From PALSA-350 sp963834445 (GTDB lineage Bacteria; Acidobacteriota; Terriglobia; Terriglobales; Acidobacteriaceae), in assembly GCA_963834445.1 (NCBI GenBank), contig CAWIBU010000002.1:124001-188000 (forward strand): DNA of 64,000 nt, in the 5' to 3' direction. The notes beneath the pieces were generated by a model. The model did not search any database. It saw nothing but the letters and a program-made list of their open reading frames with translations, and was not told where the DNA came from. Both the position numbers and the translations under genes were made by a program. Positions 25,672-34,830 of this stretch are shown here, in pieces. Positions within the stretch are counted from its first letter, which is position 1. Each line of letters begins with the position of its first letter.

Positions 25672-25808
25672 ATAATCGCCCTCCAACTGGCAGCCTGGAT
25701 CATACGGCGACCGTTTACCGATTGCAGGGACTTCAACGACTCGCCCACCGGATCGCCACCGCCTTTCGCCCTGAGTCAGCAAAGCGGGACATCGCATGCC
25801 CAGACCCA

Positions 25809-27502
25809 CTAGCCCGCATTTCTCACGATCAAGAGGCAGAACGGTGGGGGGCATTTAGAAAGTGGCTTGGAAAGGCCGTCTTTTCATGGCATAACTGCGT
25901 TGTCGAGACGTAGTGACAGCCGAAGAAGGGCGGCCTTTCTGATGACAGAGTGTAGCCAAGAATCGTTTTCATTTACAGACCATTTTTCGCGTCGGGTGGA
26001 GGCAGGCTTTACCGCCGGTCAGGTTTCCAGCGACGGCGGAGCGCTGCTGTTGCGCGAGGTGGACCGCAAGATCAACCTGCTGGGTCGGCTGACGGGCAGC
26101 TTTGTCGACGGCCGATCGCCGTTGCTGGTCAAGCACCAGCTTTCTGAGATGCTGGCGCAGCGTATCTTCGGTCTGGCGTTGGGGTACGAAGACCTGAACG
26201 ATCATGAGCAGTTGCGCTCCGACCCGCTGCTGGCGTTGCTCAGCGGTAAGCGCGAGCTGGATAAGCCGCTGGCTGGCAAGAGCACGCTGAACCGGCTGGA
26301 ACTGGTTGGCCGCAGCGGTCGCTATCACAAGATCAGCTACTCTTCGGAGTCTCTGGACCGCTTGTTAGGGGAGCTGTTTCTGGAGTCACATCGCAGTGCG
26401 CCGGAACAGATCGTGCTGGACCTGGACGCCACCGATATCCCGCTTTACGGTCATCAGCCGGAGCGCTTCTTCCACGGCTACTATGGCAGCTACTGCTATT
26501 TGCCACTGTATATCTTTGCCGGCGACCAGTTACTGTGCGCGCGCCTGCGGGCGGCTAACCAGGATGCAGCCGCCGGTGCGGTGGAGGAAGTGAGCCGCAT
26601 CGTTGCCCAACTGCGGCAGCGATGGCCGCAGACACGGATCGTGTTGCGCGCCGACTCCGGCTTCTGCCGCGAAGAGTTGATGGGCTGGTGCGAGGCCAAC
26701 AAGGTGGATTATCTGTTTGGCTTGGCGCGCAACAAACGGTTGCAGAAGATCATCGGCGCCCAGATGCAGCAAGCTCGTCTGCTTCACCAGAGCACCGCCA
26801 AGGCGGCGCGCGTCTTTACCAGCTTCCCCTATACCACGCGCCGCAGCTGGTCGCGCGACCGTCGCGTGGTGGCCAAAGCCGAGTATCTCGACAAGGGCGA
26901 GAACCCGCGCTTCGTGGTCACTTCGCTGACCCCGGAGCAATGGCCCGACCAGGCTCTTTACGAGAAGTTCTACTGCGCCCGTGGTGAAATGGAAAACCGC
27001 ATCAAGGAACAGATGTGCCTGTTCGCTGACCGGCTGTCCACCGACGAGATGAAGGGTAATCAGTTGCGCCTCTACTTCTCCGCAATGGCCTACACGCTGA
27101 TGGAGGCCCTACGCCGACTGGGCCTCCAAGGCACCGAATGGGCGCAAGCTCAGGTCGATACCATCCGCCTCAAGCTGTTCAAGATCGGCGCCATCGTGCG
27201 CATCAGCGTGCGCCGCATCCTGCTTCAGATCAACTCGGCTTATCCCTGGAAAGAACTCTTCACACAAGCCTTCCATGCCCTGCGCTGCTGAAACTGCGGC
27301 GGGCGACCAATTCCAAGTCCACCTTGACCCAACCCGGGCTGGGCGGAGCCATGCCAAAATGACTCTCGCTCACCACCAAACAGGTCGTCGCACGCCAGAA
27401 ATTATCTCGGTCGACCAACCCATCACTCCCAAGCGCGGCAACGGAGGGTATCGCACCGTCGATCCTGGCGCAAAATCGTTTATGGTGAGAAATGCGGGCT
27501 AG
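25809..27502 (+). mobile_element. IS1380-family insertion sequence
   Basis: A 1694-bp element with perfect 18-bp terminal inverted repeats CTAGCCCGCATTTCTCAC at 25809-25826 and, inverted, at 27485-27502. It contains one transposase gene. The three bases CCA flank both ends (25806-25808 and 27503-27505). The family usually makes 4-5 bp duplications, so this match may be chance. The element sits between the 3' end of katG and the 5' side of the SGNH lipoprotein gene and breaks neither. It appears intact. Confidence 0.88.
25942..27291 (+). CDS. IS1380 family transposase
   Basis: 449 residues from ATG 25942. The DDE catalytic set is visible: DLDATD (with VLD before it), RADSGFC, and GEMENRIKEQ carrying the Glu. 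The characteristic IS1380 signature YHGYYGSYCY-like segment (FFHGYYGSYCYLPLYIF) and the C-terminal NQLRLYFSAMAYTLMEALRR are present. Length is normal and the frame is open, so the enzyme is probably functional. Confidence 0.93.
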   Translation: MTECSQESFSFTDHFSRRVEAGFTAGQVSSDGGALLLREVDRKINLLGRLTGSFVDGRSPLLVKHQLSEMLAQRIFGLALGYEDLNDHEQLRSDPLLALLSGKRELDKPLAGKSTLNRLELVGRSGRYHKISYSSESLDRLLGELFLESHRSAPEQIVLDLDATDIPLYGHQPERFFHGYYGSYCYLPLYIFAGDQLLCARLRAANQDAAAGAVEEVSRIVAQLRQRWPQTRIVLRADSGFCREELMGWCEANKVDYLFGLARNKRLQKIIGAQMQQARLLHQSTAKAARVFTSFPYTTRRSWSRDRRVVAKAEYLDKGENPRFVVTSLTPEQWPDQALYEKFYCARGEMENRIKEQMCLFADRLSTDEMKGNQLRLYFSAMAYTLMEALRRLGLQGTEWAQAQVDTIRLKLFKIGAIVRISVRRILLQINSAYPWKELFTQAFHALRC

Positions 27503-27549
27503 CCATTCAATCCTGAAAACACTACGCCAGATCATTCTGCAAGCTACGC

Positions 27550-27589
27550 AGCCCGGCCTGGCCCGAGAGATCTCAGGCCAGGCCGGGCT
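27550..27589 (-). terminator. Strong hairpin after katG
   Basis: Perfect 14-bp stem AGCCCGGCCTGGCC (27550-27563) with its inverse at 27576-27589 and a 12-nt loop, 18 bp past the katG stop. There is no clear T tract. Confidence 0.7.
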
Positions 27590-27606
27590 AGTGTAACGAA
27601 GTGCAG

Positions 27607-29880
27607 TTAAACGACCGACGGCAAGCGGTCATACCGATCCAGATTCATCACCTTGTTCCAGGCGGCGACGAAATCCTTCACGAACTTCTCGTGGGAATCG
27701 GCACAGGCGTAGACCTCCGCCGTGCCGCGCAGCTGGGAATTGGCGCCGAAGATAAGGTCCGCGCGCGTAGCCTTCCACTTCACCGCGCCGGTTTTACGGT
27801 CGCGGCCCTCAAAGGTGTCCTTCGAGTCAGTGGTGGGCTTCCACTCGTACTTCATGTCCAGCAGGTTCACGAAGAAGTCGTTGGTCAGCGTCTCCGGACG
27901 TTCCGTGAACACGCCAAACTTCGTGCCCCCGAAGTTGGTGTTGAGCATGCGCAGCCCGCCGATCAGTACGGTCAGCTCCGGCGCGGTCAAGCGCAGTAAC
28001 TGTGCCTTATCCAACAGCGCGACTTCGGCAGGCTCTGAGCTCTTGTAACCGTAAGAGCGGAAACCGTCGACCTTGGGCTCGAGCGGCTCGAAAGACTCAG
28101 CGTCGGTCTGCTCCTGCGAAGCGTCGGTGCGGCCGGCGAGGAAGGGAACCGTGGTCTTGATACCGGCATCCGCCGCCGCCTTCTCGACACCCGCAGCCCC
28201 CGCGAGCACGATCAGATCGGCCAGCGAAATCTTCTTACCGCCGGTGGCCGAGGCGTTGAACTCGCCCTGGATCTTCTCGAGCGCCTTGAGCACGCGGGCC
28301 AGCTGGGCGGGCTGGTTAGCCTCCCAGTCCTTTTGCGGGGCAAGGCGGATGCGGGCGCCGTTGGCGCCGCCCCGCTTGTCGGAGGCACGGAACGACGAGG
28401 CCGAGGCCCAGGCGGTCGAGACCAGCTCGGAGACGGAGAGGCCAGACGCAAGCACCTTCGCCTTGAGGGCGGCAACATCGTTATCATCGACCAGCGGGTG
28501 GTCAACCTTGGGGACAGGGTCCTGCCAGATAAGCTCCTCTGCCGGAACCTCGGGCCCCAGGTAGCGGTGACGCGGACCCATGTCGCGGTGGGTCAGTTTG
28601 AACCACGCGCGGGCAAAGGCATCGGCGAACTTCTCGGGATGTTCGTAGAAGTCACGCGAGATTTTGGCGTAGGACGGATCCGCGAGCAGAGCCACATCGG
28701 TGGTCAGCATGGCCGGCTGCTTCTTCTTGTTGTGGTCGTGAGCGTCGGGCACGGTGTTGGCGCCGGCGTCCCCTTTGGGCTTCCACTGGTTGGCGCCGCC
28801 GGGGCTCTGGGTGAGTTCCCATTCAAATTTGAAGAGGTGGTCGAAGTATTCGTTGGACCACTGCGTCGGCTTGGTGGTCCAGGTGACCTCGAGGCCGCTG
28901 GTGATGGCGTCCCCGGCAATGCCGGTCTTGTAGGCGCTGGTCCAGCCGAGACCCTGGTTTTCAATGGGCGCGCCTTCGGGCTCGTGCGCGAGGTGGGTGC
29001 CTGGGCCGGCGCCGTGGGTCTTGCCAAAGGTGTGGCCGCCGGCGATCAGCGCCACCGTCTCTTCGTCATTCATGGCCATGCGGCCGAAGGTGACACGGAT
29101 GTCTTTGGCCGCACCTGCCGGGTTGGGCTTGCCCTCGGGGCCTTCGGGGTTCACATAGATGAGCCCCATGGTGGTCGCGCCGAACGGGTTGGCCAGGTCG
29201 CGCTCCCCGGAGTAGCGCTTGTCGGTGCCCATCCAGGTGGCTTCGGCGCCGAAGTCGACATCGAGATCGGGCTCCCAGGTATCGGGGCGGCCGCCGCCGA
29301 AGCCGAAGGTCTTGAAGCCCATCGTCTCCAGCGCGACGTTGCCGGCCAGGATCATGAGGTCGGCCCAGGAAATCTTTTTGCCGTACTTTTGCTTCACCGG
29401 CCAGAGCAGCCGGCGGGCGCGGTCGAGATTGACATTGTCAGGCCAGCTGTTGAGCGGGGCGAAGCGCTGCTGACCACGTCCGCCGCCGCCCCGGCCGTCG
29501 TAGGTGCGGTAGGTGCCGGCGGAGTGCCAGGCCATGCGAATAAATAGGGGACCGTAGTGGCCAAAGTCGGCCGGCCACCAATCCTTCGAGTCAGTCATGA
29601 CAAAGGCCAGATCTTTCTTGAGGCCTTCGTAGTCGATGGTCTTGAACTCCTTGGCATAGTCGAACTCCGGGCCCATGGGGTCTGAAAGCTCGGAGTGGGC
29701 ATGGAGCAATTCCAACTTGAGGTGGTTTGGCCACCAGTCACGATTGGTACGCCCGCTGGGCTTGCCTGCCGGGCTGGCCGGGATCTGTCCGTGGTCGACC
29801 GGGCATTTTGCCTCGGATGCGACCTGCGCGTTCACTTCAGACTTCGCTGGGGAGGTAAATTCAGTATCTTGGCTCGCCAT
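27607..29880 (-). CDS. katG: Catalase-peroxidase
   Basis: 757 residues from ATG 29880 behind AGAAGGAG. It is a heme enzyme removing hydrogen peroxide by catalase and peroxidase activity. Distal heme residues R115, W118 and H119 (RMAWHSAGTYR), the Tyr of LIYVNPEGPEG and the Met of RMAMND give the Trp-Tyr-Met adduct needed for catalase activity. The proximal His lies in AGGHTFGKTHGAG. The C-terminal duplicated domain is complete. The PerR-like regulator is 77 bp upstream on the same strand, a furA-katG-type operon, so induction by peroxide is expected. Confidence 0.97.
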   Translation of the reverse strand: MASQDTEFTSPAKSEVNAQVASEAKCPVDHGQIPASPAGKPSGRTNRDWWPNHLKLELLHAHSELSDPMGPEFDYAKEFKTIDYEGLKKDLAFVMTDSKDWWPADFGHYGPLFIRMAWHSAGTYRTYDGRGGGGRGQQRFAPLNSWPDNVNLDRARRLLWPVKQKYGKKISWADLMILAGNVALETMGFKTFGFGGGRPDTWEPDLDVDFGAEATWMGTDKRYSGERDLANPFGATTMGLIYVNPEGPEGKPNPAGAAKDIRVTFGRMAMNDEETVALIAGGHTFGKTHGAGPGTHLAHEPEGAPIENQGLGWTSAYKTGIAGDAITSGLEVTWTTKPTQWSNEYFDHLFKFEWELTQSPGGANQWKPKGDAGANTVPDAHDHNKKKQPAMLTTDVALLADPSYAKISRDFYEHPEKFADAFARAWFKLTHRDMGPRHRYLGPEVPAEELIWQDPVPKVDHPLVDDNDVAALKAKVLASGLSVSELVSTAWASASSFRASDKRGGANGARIRLAPQKDWEANQPAQLARVLKALEKIQGEFNASATGGKKISLADLIVLAGAAGVEKAAADAGIKTTVPFLAGRTDASQEQTDAESFEPLEPKVDGFRSYGYKSSEPAEVALLDKAQLLRLTAPELTVLIGGLRMLNTNFGGTKFGVFTERPETLTNDFFVNLLDMKYEWKPTTDSKDTFEGRDRKTGAVKWKATRADLIFGANSQLRGTAEVYACADSHEKFVKDFVAAWNKVMNLDRYDRLPSVV

Positions 29881-29957
29881 GCAGTTTCTCCTTCTGGGTT
29901 GTGGTCTTGAATGTTCGGTTCTTGACGGGAGGCCACTCAGTACTCGCCTGCCCACGC

Positions 29958-30392
29958 TTAACGATTGTGACGCGCACCGTGTTTGGGCGCGCATTTGCTG
30001 CAAAGTCCGCGGAAAATGAGTTCGCAATCGCGAACGATCCGCTTACCCAGGGAGCGCGCAGCCGGCCTGGGCACGTCGTACCACTCGATGTCCTCAACAT
30101 GACCGCAGTGGTCGCAGATGAAGTGATGGTGGAGCAGGCCTTTGGCATCGAAGCGCGCGGCGCGGCCCTCGATGGCTACTTCACGCACCAGGCCGGCCTG
30201 CACCAGGTCGCGCAAATTGTTATAAGTAGTAGCTCTTGAGGAGCGGGGATCCGTGCGGTTCACGGCCTCGAAAATCTCGACGGCGGTGGGGTGCCTGTTC
30301 TGTTCCAGCAAGAAGGCCATGACGGCGTAACGCTGCGGCGTGCAGCGCAACCCGCCGCTTTCTAAAGACCGTTTGATCGTCTCGGTGTCCAC
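29958..30392 (-). CDS. PerR/FurA-like Fur-family regulator
   Basis: 144 residues starting at GTG 30392. The winged helix includes SSRATTYNNLRDLVQAGLV; metal ligands include HHH (88-90), C93/C96 and C131/C134. The position directly before katG, and a perfect dyad over its own promoter, fit a peroxide-sensing repressor of itself and katG. The His-oxidation sensing residue cannot be proven from sequence. No ribosome-binding site precedes the GTG; with the promoter given at 30401-30429 the message may be leaderless. Confidence 0.88.
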   Translation of the reverse strand: MDTETIKRSLESGGLRCTPQRYAVMAFLLEQNRHPTAVEIFEAVNRTDPRSSRATTYNNLRDLVQAGLVREVAIEGRAARFDAKGLLHHHFICDHCGHVEDIEWYDVPRPAARSLGKRIVRDCELIFRGLCSKCAPKHGARHNR

Positions 30393-30398
30393 CGCAAA

Positions 30399-30429
30399 TT
30401 AGACTATCTCTAAGTTGATATTTTGGCAA
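30399..30429 (-). promoter_or_regulatory. perR-katG promoter with PerR-box-like dyad
   Basis: Perfect inverted repeat TTAGA-N5-TCTAA at 30399-30413, seven bases before the GTG. On the minus strand a -35 TTGCCA (30424-30429) and -10 TAGTCT (30401-30406) are 17 bp apart, and the dyad covers the -10. Repressor binding there would block transcription of the regulator and katG. Confidence 0.6.
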
Positions 30430-30494
30430 GGGACACCCTGCATGGGGCTGGCGGCGTAGAATTCCGGGCGCGTAAGTTCCTGCTCAGCGCTCGA

Positions 30495-31661
30495 CTACAG
30501 CGCCAGCTGTTGTTCGATCAGCGTGGCCCAGTAGGCGGCGCCTGTGGCAAGAATCGCGTCGTTGAAGTCGTAACACGGGTGATGCAGCATGGGATTCAAT
30601 GGGCCAGGGCGCTTGGTGCCCACCATGATGTAAGCGCCCTGCTTCACGCCGAGCATGTAAGCGAAGTCTTCTGCGCCCATGGTGGGCTCAGGCATCTCGA
30701 TCACCCCGGCGGGCCCGGCGACGGCCGTAGCCGCGTTGCGTGCCAGGGTCATGGCGGCTTCGTCGTTGACGGTGGCCGGCGTCAGCATGTTGATGTCGAC
30801 TTCCGCGGTTGCCCCATGCGCCTCGGCAACACTCTTGGCGATTCTGATGATTGAGCGTTCGATGATTTCGCCGACGCCTGGATCGAACCATCGCGCCGTG
30901 CCTTTGAGCACCGCATCGTGCGGGATCACGTTATTGGCAATCCCGGCATGGAAGCTGCCCACGGTCACCACCGCCGAGTGATAGGGATTGACGGAGCGGG
31001 AAACGATGGTCTGCAGCGCGCCCACCACCGCGCTGGCGGCGGCGATGGGGTCAATGCCGAAATGGGGCTGGGCGCCGTGCGCGCCCAGGCCCTCGATGCG
31101 GATGGTAAAGAAGCTGGCGGCGGCCATGATGGGCCCGTTGCGCCATTGAAATTCGCCCACCGGCGCAGCGGGATTGTTATGCATGCCGAACACCCGCTGC
31201 ATGGGGAAGCGGTCGAACAAGCCATCGGCCACCACCCGCCGGGCGCCGCCAATTTCTTCCGCCGGCTGAAAGATGAGGTAAGCCGTGCCCTTGAAATTGC
31301 GCGTGGCCGCCAGGTACTTCGCCGCACCCAGCAGCATCGTGGTGTGGCCGTCGTGCCCACAGGCATGCATCACGCCGGGATTGGTCGAGGCGTAGGGCAC
31401 GCCTGACTCCTCTGGAATCGGCAAGGCATCGATATCGGCGCGCAAGCCGATCGCGTGCTCGCCGTCACGCCCGCGAATAACAGCCACCACGCCGGTACCG
31501 GTGAAGCCATGAATCTCGTCGACGGCGAAGGACTGCAGCCGTTCCTGGATGAAGGTGCTGGTGCGATTCTCGGCAAAGCCCAGTTCGGGATGCGCATGCA
31601 AATCCCGGCGCCAGCCCACCATCTCATCCTGCAGCTGCTTTATGTCGTTGGATAGCGGCAT
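30495..31661 (-). CDS. M20 family amidohydrolase
   Basis: 388 residues. Metal-dependent amidohydrolase of the M20D type (hippurate/N-acyl-amino-acid or IAA-amino-acid hydrolase-like). Visible features are WRRDLHAHPELGF at the start, the HACGHDGH metal ligands (~101-108), FQPAEEIGGARR with the catalytic Glu pair, the inserted dimerisation domain, and the late EPTMGAEDFAYML ligand. The ribosome site is CAGGAG. Substrate unknown. It sits alone, about 100 bp from perR and divergent from the histidine kinase. Confidence 0.9.
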   Translation of the reverse strand: MPLSNDIKQLQDEMVGWRRDLHAHPELGFAENRTSTFIQERLQSFAVDEIHGFTGTGVVAVIRGRDGEHAIGLRADIDALPIPEESGVPYASTNPGVMHACGHDGHTTMLLGAAKYLAATRNFKGTAYLIFQPAEEIGGARRVVADGLFDRFPMQRVFGMHNNPAAPVGEFQWRNGPIMAAASFFTIRIEGLGAHGAQPHFGIDPIAAASAVVGALQTIVSRSVNPYHSAVVTVGSFHAGIANNVIPHDAVLKGTARWFDPGVGEIIERSIIRIAKSVAEAHGATAEVDINMLTPATVNDEAAMTLARNAATAVAGPAGVIEMPEPTMGAEDFAYMLGVKQGAYIMVGTKRPGPLNPMLHHPCYDFNDAILATGAAYWATLIEQQLAL

Positions 31662-31789
31662 GTTATTTCTCCTGTCTCTTATTTATAGCGCCCCACGATC
31701 CGTTATGACGCGAATGTGTTATCTCCCGCAGCGATTCGCCGCCGACGTAGATCAGTAGTGCTTTCTTCAACCCAGGCCGGAGTGCCGTG

Positions 31790-34594
31790 ATGCAAGTGCA
31801 CGCAACTGCGCTCATCGGCTACTACAACATTCCCCTCGTGATTCTGTCAGTCGTGATCGCTGTGTTTGCCGAGTATGCGGCACTCGCGCTTGCGGGCCGC
31901 ATGACGTTGGCCACGGGCGCCGTACGCTATGCCTGGTTAGGGGGCGGCGCCCTGGCCATGGGCATCGGCATCTGGTCGATGCATTACACCGGCATGGAAG
32001 CCTTTCAACTGCCCGTCCCGGTTCGCTACGACTGGCCCACCGTCCTGCTTTCGATGGTCGCCGCGGTTCTTGCTTCGGCCGTAACGTTATTCGTGGTAGG
32101 CCGAAAGACCCTGACCCTGACGGCCACAATCGTGGGCAGCATGCTCATGGGCAGCGGTATCGCCAGCATGCACTACCTTGGTATGGACGCCATGCGCTTA
32201 CCCGCCATGTGCGTCGATTCCTACCCCGTGGTTGCCCTTTCTATCGTGCTGGGCATCGTCATATCCTTCCTCGCCATCCGCTTGACGTTTGCGGTGCGCG
32301 CGCAAAGCTCCATCTGGAGCTGGCGAAAGTCGCGCAACGCGTTGCTCATGGGACTCGCTATTCCCGTGGTGCATTATGTGGGCATGGCGGCTGTAACGTT
32401 TATCCCGGCCCCTGTGGCTGAGGTCGCGCTCAGACATGCCGTCAGCGTCTCCAACCTTGGCAATGCGAGCATTGCCCTGGGCACGTTTCTGGTGCTGGGC
32501 CTGGTCTTTGTCACGGCGACCCTCGATCGGCTTTTCGCCCGGCATGCTTCGGAACGCAAGCTGAGTGAGCAGCGGCTTCACCTGATGGAAGAGATCAGCG
32601 CGGAACGCGAAAAAACGATTGCCGCGGTGGCCGGCAACCAGGCAAAGAGTGAGTTTCTCGCCAACATGAGCCACGAGATTCGCACGCCGCTGAATGGCAT
32701 TCTGGGCATGACTGAACTTACGCTGGATTCGGACCTGACGGCGGAGCAGAGAGACCAGCTGGAAACCGTGAGGTTCTCTGCCAATGCGCTGCTGAGCGTG
32801 ATCAACGACATCCTCGACTTCTCAAAGATCGAAGCCGGCAAAGTGGAACTGGAAGCGATTGAGTTTGACGTGCGCGATTGTGTCGAAGGTACGCTCAAGG
32901 CGCTCGCCATGCGGGCGGAAGAAAAAGGGCTGGAACTGGTGTGCGAGGTCGCTCCGGGCGTGCCCGAGATGGCCGTCGGCGATCCCGGACGTGTTCGCCA
33001 GATTCTTCTCAATCTGATCGGCAACGCCCTCAAATTCACCGCCAAAGGTGAGGTGGGGTTGAGCGTTCAGCTGGAGCTGGTTGAGCAAAATGCCTCGCTC
33101 CTGCATTTCATTGTCTCGGATACGGGCGTCGGCATTCCCCCGGACAAATTGCAGGTTATCTTCGAGTCGTTCAGCCAGGTCGATTCATCCACGACGAGGC
33201 AATACGGCGGCACCGGTCTCGGCTTAACCATTACCCGCAGGCTGGTCGAAATCATGGTCGGACGCATTTGGGTGGAGAGTGTACTGGGCGCCGGATCAAG
33301 CTTCCACTTCACCCTTCGGTTCGGCAACCACGTGGCGCCCGGCGGGGTGCACGATCAGTCTGTGGGTTCAGCGATCCTGCAGGGCGTGCGGGTGTTGATC
33401 GTGGACGACAACGGCACCAATCGACGGATTCTGCAAAGCATGGTGGAGCGATGGGGCATGCGGGCCACCGCGGCTGCCGATGGCGAACAGGCCCTGCTTG
33501 CGCTCGCCGATGCGCAGACAGTGAACGATACGTATGGACTTATTTTGACGGACATGCACATGCCTGGATTAGATGGTTTTGGGTTAGTCGAGCGCATCCA
33601 GGACAATCCGGCGCTGCACACGGCGACCATCATGATGCTGACTTCCGGTGGTCAGCGGGGCGACACATCTCGTTGTGGCGAATTGGGGATCGCGGGTTAC
33701 CTGCTCAAGCCTGTACGCCAGGTTGAGCTGCGCGAAGCCATCGTGCGCGTCTTGCACAGTGCGCAGCAGCCAACAGCGTTACCCGTACCGGCAGTGTCCC
33801 GCCACGGCGTGGCGTCGGAAGCGGAACCGGGCAAAGTTCTGCATATCCTCCTGGCAGAAGACAACCATGTGAATCAGAAGGTGGCGTCGCGCATGATGGG
33901 CAGGCGCGGTCATCAAGTCGTGGTGGTGTCTGACGGCAAAGAGGCGTTGGCGGCGCTGGCGCACGGATGCTTTGACCTGGTGCTGATGGATGTGCAGATG
34001 CCCGTGATGGATGGTTTTGCCACAACGATGGAAATTCGCAAGCAGGAGAAGCTCACCGGCCTCTATCAGCCCATCATCGCGATGACGGCCATGGCCATGA
34101 AAGGAGACCGCGAGCGATGTGTGGCTGCCGGTATGGACGGCTATCTTTCCAAGCCCATCGATGCCAGGGAATTGGACGCTGTGTTGCAAAGCTGCCTGCA
34201 GCGGCGGCTACAGAACGCAGTCATGGCCCTGCCGGGCCGCGAATCCCCAGCCGCGCTTGTGGACGGCGCAGACCTGCTGCAGCGCATCGATGGCGATCGG
34301 GCTCTACTGGCCGAACTGATTGCGATCTTCCGCGAAGAGTCTCCAAGCCTGATTGGCAAAGCGCGGGAAGCCATTATGAGGAACGACGCTGCGGAAGTGG
34401 AAAGGATGGGGCATGCACTGCGTGGAGCGCTGGTCAATCTTTCTGCGATCGCAGCGTCTGGCCTGGCTGGGGAGCTCGAGACCATGAGCAGGGCGGGTGA
34501 ACTGGCTCTCGCCGGGGCAAAGCTGCACGAATTAGAGGAGGAGTTACCGCGCGCGCTGCAGGCGCTCGATAGCCTGGCTTGCGAAGTGGTCTAG
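31790..34594 (+). CDS. MHYT-domain hybrid sensor histidine kinase
   Basis: 934 residues. A seven-helix MHYT membrane sensor (1-~250) has three signature motifs: SMHYTGM near 64, SMHYLGM and VVHYVGM; MHYT is proposed to sense O2, CO or NO through metal. HisKA follows with the phospho-His in MSHEIRTPLNG (~295), then HATPase_c (DTGVGIPPDKL, GGTGLGLTI). Receiver 1 starts VLIVDDNGTNRR with its Asp near 586 (LTDMHMPG); receiver 2 starts ILLAEDNHVNQK with its Asp near 732 (LMDVQMP). A C-terminal HPt domain has the His in MGHALRGAL (~874). It is an orphan, since no response-regulator gene adjoins it. Confidence 0.95.
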   Translation: MQVHATALIGYYNIPLVILSVVIAVFAEYAALALAGRMTLATGAVRYAWLGGGALAMGIGIWSMHYTGMEAFQLPVPVRYDWPTVLLSMVAAVLASAVTLFVVGRKTLTLTATIVGSMLMGSGIASMHYLGMDAMRLPAMCVDSYPVVALSIVLGIVISFLAIRLTFAVRAQSSIWSWRKSRNALLMGLAIPVVHYVGMAAVTFIPAPVAEVALRHAVSVSNLGNASIALGTFLVLGLVFVTATLDRLFARHASERKLSEQRLHLMEEISAEREKTIAAVAGNQAKSEFLANMSHEIRTPLNGILGMTELTLDSDLTAEQRDQLETVRFSANALLSVINDILDFSKIEAGKVELEAIEFDVRDCVEGTLKALAMRAEEKGLELVCEVAPGVPEMAVGDPGRVRQILLNLIGNALKFTAKGEVGLSVQLELVEQNASLLHFIVSDTGVGIPPDKLQVIFESFSQVDSSTTRQYGGTGLGLTITRRLVEIMVGRIWVESVLGAGSSFHFTLRFGNHVAPGGVHDQSVGSAILQGVRVLIVDDNGTNRRILQSMVERWGMRATAAADGEQALLALADAQTVNDTYGLILTDMHMPGLDGFGLVERIQDNPALHTATIMMLTSGGQRGDTSRCGELGIAGYLLKPVRQVELREAIVRVLHSAQQPTALPVPAVSRHGVASEAEPGKVLHILLAEDNHVNQKVASRMMGRRGHQVVVVSDGKEALAALAHGCFDLVLMDVQMPVMDGFATTMEIRKQEKLTGLYQPIIAMTAMAMKGDRERCVAAGMDGYLSKPIDARELDAVLQSCLQRRLQNAVMALPGRESPAALVDGADLLQRIDGDRALLAELIAIFREESPSLIGKAREAIMRNDAAEVERMGHALRGALVNLSAIAASGLAGELETMSRAGELALAGAKLHELEEELPRALQALDSLACEVV

Positions 34595-34740
34595 ACAGGC
34601 TGGGGAAAAACAGAACCGCAGATCTCTCCACTGCGCTGCGCTCCGGTCGAGATGACAAATCTCTTAACCCACCGATTTTGTCATCTCGACCGGAGCGCAG
34701 CGCAGTGGAGAGATCTGCGGTTCTGTTTTCCCCAGCCTGT
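34595..34740. repeat. Long inverted repeat (64-bp arms) after the kinase gene
   Basis: Arms at 34595-34659 and 34677-34740 are complementary over ~64 bp apart from one extra A, with a 17-bp loop. It begins at the base after the kinase stop codon. The inner arm sequence GTCATCTCGACCGGAGCG is a variant of the GTCATCCCGACCG repeat at 36.5 and 44 kb, here as two head-to-head copies. In RNA it would form a very stable hairpin and could act as a terminator or stabiliser. Confidence 0.85.
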
Positions 34741-34830
34741 TAAGCCCGTACCCTGTGGCAGAGCAGGGCGCGGCGGTCGTGAATCGATTGCTACCTCGAT
34801 GCATCCAATCTCCCAGTTCAGGGGACAGCG

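Noticed and set aside
28333..29547. 404-codon plus-strand frame
   Set aside because: Antisense to katG and made of Gly/Ala/Val-rich shadow sequence.
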